Assembly: GCF_011745145.1 (NCBI RefSeq)
Contig: NZ_CP050191.1
Location: 585,991-649,990, forward strand
DNA length: 64,000 nucleotides
From: Mycobacterium sp. DL440
GTDB taxonomy: Bacteria; Actinomycetota; Actinomycetes; Mycobacteriales; Mycobacteriaceae
Direction of reading: 5' to 3'
Shown piece after piece: positions 42,145-48,928 of this stretch. Under the pieces are notes generated by a model. That model worked only from the letters and a program-made list of their open reading frames with translations, was not told where the DNA came from and ran no database searches. Made by a program: the position numbers and the translations under genes. The first letter of the stretch is position 1, and each line of letters begins with the position of its first letter.

Positions 42145-42591
42145 TTAGGACTCCTTTTCGAGCGGATCGCCTACATCATCGAGCGCCAGCACCGGCAGGC
42201 CCTCACGGAGTACGCCCTCACCGAATTGCTGTGGCACTGCCATGGAGATGAGGTCACTGACTCCGCAGAGCCGGTGAGTTTCGGCGATAGCCAACACGCA
42301 GCGTGACGTGGCCAGACCCGACTCTGCCCACATCGTCCCAGACGCCAGGAAGGTCCCGCGATGGCGCCATGCGGCAATGGTTGCGATGAGCCAGGGCGCG
42401 TCGAGGTCGGTGCGCTCGTAACCCAGATACGACGAGCCGGTGCGGGGGCTGATCACCAGGCCGGTCAGTTCTGGGCTGCGCGGGTGATCGGAGCTGTCGC
42501 CGGTGAGCCGGAGTCGGACATCGATGACGGTCCCGACCCGGTGGTGGCCGGCGTCCAGCACCCGGAGCCCGAGGAGGCTACTCAGCTGCAT
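42145..42591 (-). CDS. PRC-barrel-like protein
   Basis: 148 residues. The first 80 form a PRC-barrel pattern (LSSLLGLRVLDAGHHRVGTVIDVRL, ELTGLVISPRTGSSYLGYER), a small beta-barrel used in RNA and photosystem proteins. The C-terminal part is less familiar. The ATG overlaps the upstream gene by 14 bp, so it is the last gene of a three-gene operon driven by the SigF-type promoter at 43136-43160. Function unknown. Confidence 0.7.
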   Translation of the reverse strand: MQLSSLLGLRVLDAGHHRVGTVIDVRLRLTGDSSDHPRSPELTGLVISPRTGSSYLGYERTDLDAPWLIATIAAWRHRGTFLASGTMWAESGLATSRCVLAIAETHRLCGVSDLISMAVPQQFGEGVLREGLPVLALDDVGDPLEKES

Positions 42592-42904
42592 GACGCCCTC
42601 CCGGGATACGGGCGACGATGTGGTCGCGCAGCCAACGCTCTACCCAATCGGCGTCCGACGGCAGCTCGGTAGCCGTCAGCCGCACGGTCACGCCGACCGA
42701 GGCGACCTGCTTCCACGGAATTTCGTGCAACATCGATCGCGGCGGTGCACCACCGAGGATGCGGGTCATCATCACCTCGGACATGCCGTCGCGGTTGGCA
42801 GGACAGCAGGTCGGCAGCAGACCCAGCGCGACCACCAGCAGGACGGCAAGCAGCGCCGCCCGTATTCGTCGCGGTTTGTCTTCGGGGTCTCCTTCGTCGG
42901 CCAC
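42578..42904 (-). CDS. small single-pass membrane protein, unknown
   Basis: 108 residues from a GTG start. Charged N-terminus, one hydrophobic helix (about 16-34, IRAALLAVLLVVALGLLPT) with a CC pair just after it that could also mark a lipoprotein-like site, then a soluble domain. Overlaps the PRC-barrel gene. Unknown family; an envelope-linked stress role is inferred only from the operon. Confidence 0.65.
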   Translation of the reverse strand: MADEGDPEDKPRRIRAALLAVLLVVALGLLPTCCPANRDGMSEVMMTRILGGAPPRSMLHEIPWKQVASVGVTVRLTATELPSDADWVERWLRDHIVARIPGGRHAAE

Positions 42905-42916
42905 GGCGCCCTACCC

Positions 42917-43126
42917 TCACCCGGGCAGCGTCTCGCCGTCTTCGCGGCCGGCGTCCTCCGCGACCACCTCACGTTGTTCCTGCCAATCGGGATCGGTCGC
43001 CTCCAAGGGCGGACTGTCTGGTCCGGAGACCGGTGCTTCGACATCGGGTACCGGTTCGCTCTGCTCACGTTGCTGCTCGAGCGCATCGGCAACCGGCACT
43101 TCGTCGGACATGTGGTCGCGCGTCAT
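42917..43126 (-). CDS. small acidic protein (DUF5709-like)
   Basis: 69 residues, strongly acidic and probably disordered (VPVADALEQQRE; DPDWQEQREVVAEDAG). The repeated AxxQRE pattern resembles the short actinobacterial DUF5709 family. The ATG at 43126 is about 3-4 nt from the transcription start expected from the SigF-type -10, so it may be leaderless; MSDE at 43111 is the alternative start. First gene of the operon. Confidence 0.65.
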   Translation of the reverse strand: MTRDHMSDEVPVADALEQQREQSEPVPDVEAPVSGPDSPPLEATDPDWQEQREVVAEDAGREDGETLPG

Positions 43127-43135
43127 GCGGCCGGA

Positions 43136-43160
43136 ATACCCCGTGGCAGCTTGATCAAAC
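43136..43160 (-). promoter_or_regulatory. SigF-type promoter, full consensus
   Basis: Minus strand GTTT (43160-43157), 15-nt spacer, GGGTAT (43141-43136). Drives the three-gene acidic/membrane/PRC operon. Confidence 0.75.
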
Positions 43161-43347
43161 GGTTCGCGGGTCGTGTCTGCCTGCGCACCTTGCGGAACCA
43201 GCCTCTCGATCCGTTGTAGCGTCGCTGAATCCGCGACGGCGGCACCACTGTCGTTGCGGTAGCTGAATCCACGGCCGCTGCGGGACTCGGCGCAACCCGG
43301 GCCCGCCGACGACGCTGCGACGTAGCCTCATTTCTGCCGACCCTTCG

Positions 43348-43374
43348 GTTTGGCGACCGGACGATCGTGGGTAC
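43348..43374 (+). promoter_or_regulatory. SigF-type promoter of the RsbW-like gene
   Basis: GTTT (43348-43351), 17-nt spacer, GGGTAC (43369-43374), 9 bp before the ATG at 43384. It would place an RsbW-like protein under SigF control. Confidence 0.5.
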
Positions 43375-43383
43375 GCGACATGT

Positions 43384-43896
43384 ATGTCATCGTCCGACCG
43401 GGAACCGTGGCCCCCGCTGACCGTGCTGCACGGTCGGCGAACACCCCACTGGGGACCTGGCCACACCAGCGGACCACGAGCTGTCGAAATCCGGGTGCCC
43501 GCCCGCGCTGACGCTCTGGCGTTGGTGAGGTCGATGACGTGGTCCCTGGCCAACTATGAAGAGCTGGACGGCGATACAGCTACTGACTTGGCACTGGCGG
43601 TTGACGAAGCATGCACGGTGCTGATCGCCATGGCTGAGCCCGGCACCGATCTGGTGCTCGTCGAAGACCCCCGCGCACGCGAACTCAATGTTCGGGTGTC
43701 GACGATCTGCGATGAGGTCCATGTCAACCCCGGCAGCGTCTTCTTGAGCGGGTTCAGCCGTCGGGTACTCGAGGCTTTGACCCATAAGGTCGGCAGCTTC
43801 GTCGAAGACGCCGATTTTGCGACGACGGGAAGTAATCAGCCGGTACTGGGCATTTCGCTGACGATCCGGCGGCGCTGGGCCGCGGCATCCGGTTAG
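43384..43896 (+). CDS. RsbW-like anti-sigma factor / HATPase (second copy)
   Basis: 170 residues with the GHKL ATPase fold of anti-sigma kinases: EIRVPARADALALVRSMTWS, N-box DLALAVDEACTVLIAM, and VNPGSVFLSGFSRRVLEALTHKV like the PGSFSWHVLSSLTDEV of RsbW. A 40-residue N-terminal extension is present. It faces a STAS gene tail-to-tail (4-bp overlap), repeating the sigF-STAS layout at 49.6 kb. It may bind SigF or another sigma, or only STAS proteins. Confidence 0.85.
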   Translation: MSSSDREPWPPLTVLHGRRTPHWGPGHTSGPRAVEIRVPARADALALVRSMTWSLANYEELDGDTATDLALAVDEACTVLIAMAEPGTDLVLVEDPRARELNVRVSTICDEVHVNPGSVFLSGFSRRVLEALTHKVGSFVEDADFATTGSNQPVLGISLTIRRRWAAASG

Positions 43897-44321
43897 CCGG
43901 GTACGTTCACCATCTGCAGCTGCCGTGGCTGACTGCGCAGCATCGACAGGGCGGCAGGTAGGCCGTTGGAGATCGGCAGGGCGCGAGCCGGATCACAAAT
44001 GCCCAGCACCCGGGATACGGGAGTGCTGGGAATCAACACCCAGTCGATGTTCTCGCCGGCACAGCGCACGTTGAGGGTGTGCAGACAGGCAAAGCAGCCT
44101 GCACCGAAGAACTCAACCTCACTCAGGTCCAGGACAAGCTGTCCGCTCGGCCTGCTGTGCCGGATTCCGCATTCGGTCAGCTCAGCGGCATTGGACGCAT
44201 CCAGCTCACCGTGGACACTGATCACTGCCGTGGCCGGCCACAACCATTGAGCACAGAATTCCGCGCGGGTGTGGTTGTTGGAGATTTGTGTGGCGCGTTT
44301 CGCCACGTTCATGGTGGACAT
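43893..44321 (-). CDS. STAS-domain anti-sigma factor antagonist (copy A)
   Basis: 142 residues. STAS core AVISVHGELDASNAAELTE..LVLDLSEVEFFGAGCFACLHTL. The position of the phosphorylated Ser in SpoIIAA/RsbV (DSSG) reads GAGC (73-76), with no acceptor, and six Cys are present (23, 51, 76, 79, 87, 109). In M. tuberculosis RsfA, a relative without phospho-control, activity depends on a disulfide, so redox control is plausible. GAGGGAG lies upstream of the ATG. It shares a 20-bp upstream element with copy B. Confidence 0.85.
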   Translation of the reverse strand: MSTMNVAKRATQISNNHTRAEFCAQWLWPATAVISVHGELDASNAAELTECGIRHSRPSGQLVLDLSEVEFFGAGCFACLHTLNVRCAGENIDWVLIPSTPVSRVLGICDPARALPISNGLPAALSMLRSQPRQLQMVNVPG

Positions 44322-44629
44322 TTGTGACTCCCTCAGTAGAAACACTGTGGTCACGTCACACTTCAGGCTCTGTAGGCTCAAAACCCCTGGATGCAAGGGC
44401 TATCACGACCCTGCACCCGATGACGATTCCGGGGCGGCTGTGAACTCAACCTGCATGGAACACTACGCCGTATCACGGGCTCGAACAATCCATCTGGGAT
44501 CTTCATACGACCCTCGCGTCGCGTCAGCCACATGCGCCACATTACTACCGAGTGGGTAACAGATTGGTCGTACGCAGCGCTGCCCCATGACTGGAACGCT
44601 TTGGGGCACAACTGTATCAACGCCGTGCG
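44322..44629 (-). other. 308-bp upstream region of STAS copy A with conserved element
   Basis: No gene is supported here. It contains GCGGCTGTGAACTCAACCTG (44434-44453, plus-strand reading), which is identical to 50169-50188 upstream of STAS copy B at nearly the same distance from the start (113 versus 99 bp). CGTCATCG follows on the minus strand in both. No SigF-type promoter is visible. Confidence 0.6.
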
Positions 44630-45140
44630 TCAAAGGCGGCCGAGCAGGATTGCCGCACCGGTGAGATCCTCGGCGGCCGGTCATGGCCAGCAGCAATGCC
44701 TCGCCGGGGCCGGTGACCTCCGGCCCGCTGCCGTATTCCACTCGACATCGTTGGCGCGCAGTCGAAGTCCTTTGATTCGCCGGCCTGCGCCAAGTCGCGG
44801 GTTGCCCGGCACCAGGGGCAGGACTCGATGCAGTCGCTGCGCGGGCACGATCCGGGGGCGGCCGAGTGCGCGGCGGATGTCCTGATGGTGGACGGTGGCG
44901 TCGACCAGGCCGATCATGCCGCTCGTCGGCGTGCACGACCCGCCCCTTTGCGAAGCGCTTGAGCAACCCGGGAAGCTTCAGTCCTCGTAGCTGATCACGT
45001 GCGCCACAACGTCTTTCACGGTCCAACCTGTGCACCGTGACGCCGTGCGCCACTCGTCAGGAGTCACTGTGGACAGGAGTGCGGCGAGATCGGTTCGCTC
45101 GCCAGGCCAGATCCATGAGCGACGGCTCGTTGGGTGTCAC
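44630..45140 (-). pseudogene. decayed maleylpyruvate-isomerase-family (DinB-like, mycothiol-dependent) gene
   Basis: The protein can be followed through successive frames: GERTDLAALLSTVTPDEW..TGWTVKDVVAHVISYED, then LPGLLKRFAKGRVVHADE, then MIGLVDATVHHQDIRRALGRPR..LGAGRRIKGLRLRANDVEW, then EYGSGPEVTGPGEALLLAMTGR, ending EDLTGAAILLGRL at TGA 44632-44630. That needs at least four frameshifts plus an internal loss after HADE. Its GTG start overlaps the ArsR stop (GTGA), so it was the second gene of that operon. Confidence 0.75.
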
Positions 45141-45454
45141 GTCTGTACGCCCTGCTCGACGATGTCCTTGTACGTGTCCAGCGCCTGGCCCCAGAAGCTG
45201 TCCAGCTCGGCGCGAAGTACCGCGACGCCGTCGGGATTGACGTGATAGACACGGCGTGTCCCGGTAGCCCGATCGCCAACCAGTCCAGCGCATTTCAGCA
45301 CTTTCAGGTGTTGGGAGACCGCCGGCCGGCTGATCGGGAGCTCGCGGGCCAACTCGCCCACCGCCATCGGTCCCGCTGCCAGCCGCTTGACGATGGCCCG
45401 CCGGCTGCCATCGGCCAGGGCGGTCCATGGATCGCCCACTGGGTAGGTCGTCAT
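45137..45454 (-). CDS. ArsR-family transcriptional regulator
   Basis: 105 residues, a compact winged helix: DPWTALADGSRRAIVKRLAAGPMAVGELARELPISRPAVSQHLKVLKCAGLV and a basic wing GTRRVYHV. There is no metal-binding CxC motif, so it is of the non-metal SdpR-like type. The ATG at 45454 gives the family length. A 16-bp palindrome lies 6 bp upstream. Its downstream partner gene is a pseudogene, so its only remaining job here may be autoregulation or distant targets. Confidence 0.87.
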   Translation of the reverse strand: MTTYPVGDPWTALADGSRRAIVKRLAAGPMAVGELARELPISRPAVSQHLKVLKCAGLVGDRATGTRRVYHVNPDGVAVLRAELDSFWGQALDTYKDIVEQGVQT

Positions 45455-45459
45455 GAACA

Positions 45460-45475
45460 GTAAGTCTACGCTTAC
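45460..45475. promoter_or_regulatory. candidate ArsR operator
   Basis: GTAAG-TCTACG-CTTAC, a perfect 5-bp inverted repeat with a 6-bp centre, immediately upstream of the arsR start. Confidence 0.45.
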
Positions 45476-45508
45476 CATTAGCTGGGGTCGAGCCTTCGTG
45501 GGCGCCAA

Positions 45509-45534
45509 GTTTGACCCGCCCGTCAGCGGGGTAT
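45509..45534 (+). promoter_or_regulatory. SigF-type promoter, full consensus
   Basis: GTTT (45509-45512), 16-nt spacer, GGGTAT (45529-45534), 10 bp before the ATG at 45545. Likely drives the small-protein series up to usfY copy 2. Confidence 0.75.
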
Positions 45535-45544
45535 TTCGCATGTC

Positions 45545-45778
45545 ATGAGACTTGGTGGATTGTTTGGAACGCTCGTGCTCATCTGGCTGATCATCGGCGT
45601 GGTGGCGGCCTGGCAGCGCGACTATTTCCATGGTGGATCAACGAACTGCGCGACTGCGGGCGCCATAGCGCTCACGGTCATCGCCGGTCCGCTCAACTAT
45701 GCGGGCGTCAACCCGAAGGTGGACGAATGCCGTTTGCCGCAACCCAGCGCGATGGGTTCCATCGCGGCTGTGAATTGA
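45545..45778 (+). CDS. small membrane/exported protein, unknown
   Basis: 77 residues. A hydrophobic N-terminal helix (GGLFGTLVLIWLIIGVVAAW, 4-23) could be a signal anchor. The remainder carries two Cys (35 and 62) that could form a disulfide outside the membrane, and TVIAGPLNYAGVNPKVDEC. Nearly leaderless from the SigF-type promoter. Family not recognised beyond other mycobacterial small proteins. Confidence 0.7.
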   Translation: MRLGGLFGTLVLIWLIIGVVAAWQRDYFHGGSTNCATAGAIALTVIAGPLNYAGVNPKVDECRLPQPSAMGSIAAVN

Positions 45779-45785
45779 GGTCGCA

Positions 45786-45941
45786 ATGATTGTGCTCGGG
45801 GCAATTCTGCTCATCCTCGGCTTGATCTTCAATGTGTACCTGCTCTGGGTGGTGGGCGTGATCCTGCTGGTCATCGGCGGCGTGTTCTGGCTGCTCGGGG
45901 CGATCGGACGGCCGGTCGCCGGGCGGCGAAGCTGGTACTGA
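45786..45941 (+). CDS. 51-residue hydrophobic protein (DUF6131-like)
   Basis: From the ATG at 45786, 51 residues: two hydrophobic stretches (IVLGAILLILGLIFNVYLLW and VGVILLVIGGVFWLLG) and a basic tail GRPVAGRRSWY. It matches the short actinobacterial DUF6131 pattern. It lies 7 bp after the previous stop, same operon. Its last codons lie inside a 19-bp tandem duplication. Confidence 0.7.
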   Translation: MIVLGAILLILGLIFNVYLLWVVGVILLVIGGVFWLLGAIGRPVAGRRSWY

Positions 45942-45966
45942 CCAAAGAAGCTGGTACTGACCAAAG
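45929..45966 (+). repeat. 19-bp perfect tandem duplication
   Basis: AAGCTGGTACTGACCAAAG occurs twice back to back (45929-45947, 45948-45966). It covers the end and stop of the DUF6131-like gene and the spacer before the next ribosome-binding site. Confidence 0.9.
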
Positions 45967-45976
45967 GAGGTGCATG

Positions 45977-46234
45977 ATGCCGAATCCGTCTATCAAGGAC
46001 GAGAAGCTCTACGAGGAGTTGCGAGACGAGGGCAATTCCAAGGAGAAATCAGCGCGGATCTCCAACGCCGCTGCCGCCAGAGGCCGTTCGAGTGTCGGCC
46101 GCTCGGGCGGCGAGTCCGGTTCCTATGACGACTGGACGGTCGATCACCTGCGGAAGCGGGCGAAAGAGCTTGGCATCAAAGGGTATTCCGACAAGAACAA
46201 GCGCGAGCTGATCGGGATGCTCCGAAACCATTGA
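45977..46234 (+). CDS. Rho-N/SAP-like small protein (DUF7218-like)
   Basis: 85 residues. The N-terminal half resembles ChaB/DUF7218 (PSIKDEKLYEELRDEGNSKEKSARISNAAA). The C-terminal half is a Rho-N/SAP-like helix-extended-loop-helix (WTVDHLRKRAKELGIKGYSDKNKRELIGMLR), which binds nucleic acid in relatives. AGGAGG lies 6 nt before this ATG and 3 nt before the ATG at 45974. It belongs to the SigF-driven series. Confidence 0.8.
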   Translation: MPNPSIKDEKLYEELRDEGNSKEKSARISNAAAARGRSSVGRSGGESGSYDDWTVDHLRKRAKELGIKGYSDKNKRELIGMLRNH

Positions 46235-46435
46235 TTGTCTGCCCCGATCCGAGGGGGCCCGGCCACGGCGCATCTATCGGCGGGCGTATGCCCTGATCAC
46301 GGCGCTTTGGTCGGGCTGTACTCGCAGCGGGTGCAGACGATCATGGTGTTTTTCTCGCCAGAGCCGCCCAGGAGATCTAACGTGGAGGCAGCCCATGTAC
46401 GGCAGGTTGGGTGAGAAGTGGCGGAAGGAGCAGCC

Positions 46436-46744
46436 ATGCACGGCCCAAAAGATCCAGTTGACCACTCAAGGACAACCCGGCCGCATGCGGGCGAGTCGAT
46501 GAAGGACAACGTCATCATGCCCGCGCTGGTACTGATCCTCGTGGGGTTGGTGCTGTTCGTCGGCACTCTGGCGGCGTTCGCCACCGGCCATTCCGATGTC
46601 GGCCTGATGGTGGGCACGTTGTCTGCCGCCGGGTTTGTCATCGGATCGATGTGGCTGGCACTCGAGCACATGCGGGTGCGTCGCATCGAGGAACGCTGGT
46701 ACACCGACCATCCCGGCGTGATGAGGCAGCGGCCCAGCAGCTGA
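46436..46744 (+). CDS. usfY: UsfY-family small membrane protein (copy 2)
   Basis: 102 residues, clearly paralogous to the protein at 39319: HGPKDPVDHSRTTRPHAGESMKDN, two transmembrane helices, then RRIEERWYTDHPGVM. AAGGAG 5 nt before the ATG at 46436 fixes the start over the upstream frame start at 46418. It has no SigF-type promoter of its own that I can see; read-through from 45509 is possible. Nearer to rsbW-sigF than copy 1, so this may be the syntenic Rv3288c counterpart. Confidence 0.85.
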   Translation: MHGPKDPVDHSRTTRPHAGESMKDNVIMPALVLILVGLVLFVGTLAAFATGHSDVGLMVGTLSAAGFVIGSMWLALEHMRVRRIEERWYTDHPGVMRQRPSS

Positions 46745-46746
46745 GC

Positions 46747-47091
46747 TCAGAAGGTGAGTGCCAGCACCGCGAAATCGATTGCCAGCAGTGCTAGTCCGGC
46801 CAGAGGGACCAGCACGCCGTACCGCAGCCGCGAGGTGAATATCGATACGGCGATCGTGACCACGGGCACCACCGGCGCGCCGTAGAACAGAATCCCGAAC
46901 CAGAATTCGCCTGGGCCCTTGCTTGCGCAGACGTCGCCGGTGCACCCGGCCATGCTCATCACCGCACCCATGCCGTACAGGAACACCGCGACAGCCGCCG
47001 GCACCGTCAACACGGCCAGCACCCAGGTCATCGAGATCCGGAGTCGGCGATTTCCTTGGCCCTGTGTCTGCACAGTCTGTGATTCGGTCAT
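46747..47091 (-). CDS. three-helix membrane protein, unknown
   Basis: 114 residues: a hydrophilic start (TESQTVQTQGQGNRR), a helix at about 20-42, an exposed loop with a Cys pair (AGCTGDVCASKG), and two further helices (about 63-83 and 92-112). The ATG at 47091 is chosen, because the longer frame runs into the promoter and coding sequence of the divergent F420-dependent gene. Tail-to-tail with usfY copy 2 (2 bp apart). Unknown function. Confidence 0.7.
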   Translation of the reverse strand: MTESQTVQTQGQGNRRLRISMTWVLAVLTVPAAVAVFLYGMGAVMSMAGCTGDVCASKGPGEFWFGILFYGAPVVPVVTIAVSIFTSRLRYGVLVPLAGLALLAIDFAVLALTF

Positions 47092-47107
47092 TGGCTCCGC
47101 ATACCCA

Positions 47108-47132
47108 GTTTCACGAACTTCTGCACGGGTAT
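47108..47132 (+). promoter_or_regulatory. SigF-type promoter, full consensus
   Basis: GTTT (47108-47111), 15-nt spacer, GGGTAT (47127-47132), 10 bp before the ATG of the F420-dependent oxidoreductase. Confidence 0.75.
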
Positions 47133-47142
47133 TCCCTGCGGC

Positions 47143-48129
47143 ATGGCCAGATTCGGATACACCTTGATGACCGAGCAGAGCGGCCCGCGACAGCTTGTCG
47201 GCTATGCCGTGTCGGCCGAGCAGGCCGGATTCGATTTCGAAGTGATCAGCGATCACTACAGCCCATGGCTGGCCAGCCAGGGCCACGCTCCCAACGCGTG
47301 GCCGGTGCTGGGGGCGGTGGCCCACTCCACGGACGTCGTGCAACTGTATTCGTATGTGACCTGTCCGACGATCCGATATCACCCGGCGATCATCGCCCAG
47401 CAGGCCGCCACCGTGCAGATCCTGGCTGACGGCCGGTTCACCCTCGGCGTCGGCAGCGGGGAGAACCTCAACGAACACGTGGTGGGTCAGGGATGGCCCA
47501 CCGTCGAGCGTCGCCTCGACATGCTCGCCGAGGCGATCAAGCTGATCCGAGAACTGCTCACCGGGGACCTGATCGATTTCCGGGGCGAGTTCTACGAGGT
47601 GGACTCCGCGCGTATCTGGGATGTGCCCGAAGTTCCGGTGACCATCGGCGTATCCATGACCGGTGAGAAAGCCGTCGCGAAGCTCGCCGTGGCGGCCGAT
47701 CACCTGATCAACGTCGCGCCCGACCGCGCGATCGTGAGGGACTGGCACGAGCGTCGCCACGCAACCGGCGCGCTGCCCGAGGGACGGGTGATCGGACAGG
47801 TCCCGGTGTGCTGGGATCCCGACCGGGTGACGGCGGTGGAGCGGGCCCATGACCAGTTCCGCTGGTTCGGCGGCGGCTGGGCGGTCAACGCGGACCTGCC
47901 GACCCCGGCGGGGTTCGCCGCCGCAACCCAGTACGTGCGTCCCGAGGATGTGGCCGCGGCGATCCCGTGTGGCCCGGACCTGGACGCGATCGTCGCCGCG
48001 GTGGCCCCCTATCTCGATGCGGGATTCACCGATGTCGCGTTGGTCCAGATCGGTGACCAGGGCCAGCAGAGATTCCTCGACGAGGCGGCAAAACCCCTAC
48101 TGGCCGCGCTGCGTGCCGAGTTCGACTGA
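47143..48129 (+). CDS. LLM-class F420-dependent oxidoreductase (TIGR03557/FGD-like)
   Basis: 328 residues, a luciferase-like TIM barrel using coenzyme F420. Landmarks: GYTLMTEQSGPRQLVGYAVSAEQAGFDF, ISDHYSPW, LGSGENLNEHVVGQGWP (GSGENLNEHVVG is the group signature) and IGVSMTGEKAV. Close in pattern to the glucose-6-phosphate dehydrogenase FGD group but of the TIGR03557 branch, so the substrate is uncertain. The SigF-type promoter suggests F420H2-linked redox metabolism under stress. Confidence 0.9.
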   Translation: MARFGYTLMTEQSGPRQLVGYAVSAEQAGFDFEVISDHYSPWLASQGHAPNAWPVLGAVAHSTDVVQLYSYVTCPTIRYHPAIIAQQAATVQILADGRFTLGVGSGENLNEHVVGQGWPTVERRLDMLAEAIKLIRELLTGDLIDFRGEFYEVDSARIWDVPEVPVTIGVSMTGEKAVAKLAVAADHLINVAPDRAIVRDWHERRHATGALPEGRVIGQVPVCWDPDRVTAVERAHDQFRWFGGGWAVNADLPTPAGFAAATQYVRPEDVAAAIPCGPDLDAIVAAVAPYLDAGFTDVALVQIGDQGQQRFLDEAAKPLLAALRAEFD

Positions 48130-48288
48130 GGGTCCGGCAGACATCGGATGACCCAGCCGCATCGCAATCGGCAGCAACAGCCAGATTCCGACGAACGTCA
48201 GCAGGGCTACGGTCCCGGCGATCTCCCCGGCCTCGCGCCCGGCCACCGTTGCTCCAGTTGCGGTCCAGCCGTTCGGGTTCCGTTTCAT
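48097..48288 (-). CDS. small single-pass membrane protein (tentative)
   Basis: 63 residues from the ATG at 48288 (KRNPNGWTATGATVAGREAGEIAG), then one helix TVALLTFVGIWLLLPIAMRL and a short polar tail that overlaps the convergent F420 gene by 33 bp. The clear single helix and good length argue for a real gene, but no family is recognised. Confidence 0.4.
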   Translation of the reverse strand: MKRNPNGWTATGATVAGREAGEIAGTVALLTFVGIWLLLPIAMRLGHPMSAGPSVELGTQRGQ

Positions 48289-48367
48289 GGCGGGCGGTCT
48301 GGTCCCAGGTCTGAACCAGCTCGGGGCGGCCCGGATCCATATTGTCGATAATCCCACGAGCTCATAG

Positions 48368-48393
48368 GTTTCGGGTTGTGCTGCGATGGGCAT
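48368..48393 (+). promoter_or_regulatory. weak SigF-type promoter candidate for rsbW-sigF
   Basis: GTTT (48368-48371), 16-nt spacer, GGGCAT (48388-48393), 110 bp before rsbW. One mismatch in the -10. A SigF-dependent promoter before rsbW-sigF is known in mycobacteria, so this is the best local fit. Confidence 0.35.
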
Positions 48394-48502
48394 CCCTGGC
48401 CGGAGGTCCCACGTGGGGTCGTTTCAGGGCGCAGGAAAGGAACGGCAGTGAGGTGAGGGTCCAAACCTGGGATACTGTCGATCCGAGATGCCGGGAGGTG
48501 AG

Positions 48503-48928
48503 ATGGCCGACGAACCCAAGCCGCTGAATCGCGCGGAGCGGTCAGTGGAGATTCGGGTCGCTGCCAGGCTGGAGAACCTGGCCGTAGTGCGCACACTGGT
48601 CGCTGCGGTAGCAGCATTCGAAGACCTTGATTTCGACGTCGTCGCCGACTTGCGGCTGGCTGTTGACGAGGCCTGTACCGCTTTGATACGGGGCGCAGTC
48701 CCTGATTCGAGCCTGCATCTGATCGTCGATCCGGGTGAGGAGGCGGTGGTGATCACCGCCTCCACTGCCTGTACGGGTGCCGCGGTGGTCGAGCCGGGCA
48801 GCTTCAGCTGGCACGTGTTGAGTTCCCTGACCGACGAGGTCAAGACCTTCACCGACGGTGACGGGCCCGACGTTGGCCAGGTGTTCGGAATCACCCTGAC
48901 GACGAGACGAGCGAGCCTGCTGCGGTGA
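48503..48928 (+). CDS. rsbW: anti-sigma F factor RsbW (UsfX)
   Basis: 141 residues, GHKL ATPase fold: EIRVAARLENLAVVRTLVAAVAAFEDLDFDVVADLRLAVDEACTALI (N-box included) and PGSFSWHVLSSLTDEVKTF. It binds and inactivates SigF and is released by STAS antagonists. The ATG at 48503 (MADEPK) with GGAGG upstream matches the M. tuberculosis RsbW N-terminus; an in-frame ATG at 48488 is the alternative. It overlaps sigF by GTGA. Confidence 0.95.
   Translation: MADEPKPLNRAERSVEIRVAARLENLAVVRTLVAAVAAFEDLDFDVVADLRLAVDEACTALIRGAVPDSSLHLIVDPGEEAVVITASTACTGAAVVEPGSFSWHVLSSLTDEVKTFTDGDGPDVGQVFGITLTTRRASLLR

Noticed and set aside
42112..42306. A 64-codon plus-strand frame opposite the PRC-barrel gene
   Set aside because: It lies antisense to the better supported PRC-barrel frame and has no ribosome-binding site or promoter.
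45762..45779. Partial match to the STAS upstream element (GCGGCTGTGAA)
   Set aside because: Only 11 bp match and it lies at the end of a coding sequence, so chance is likely.
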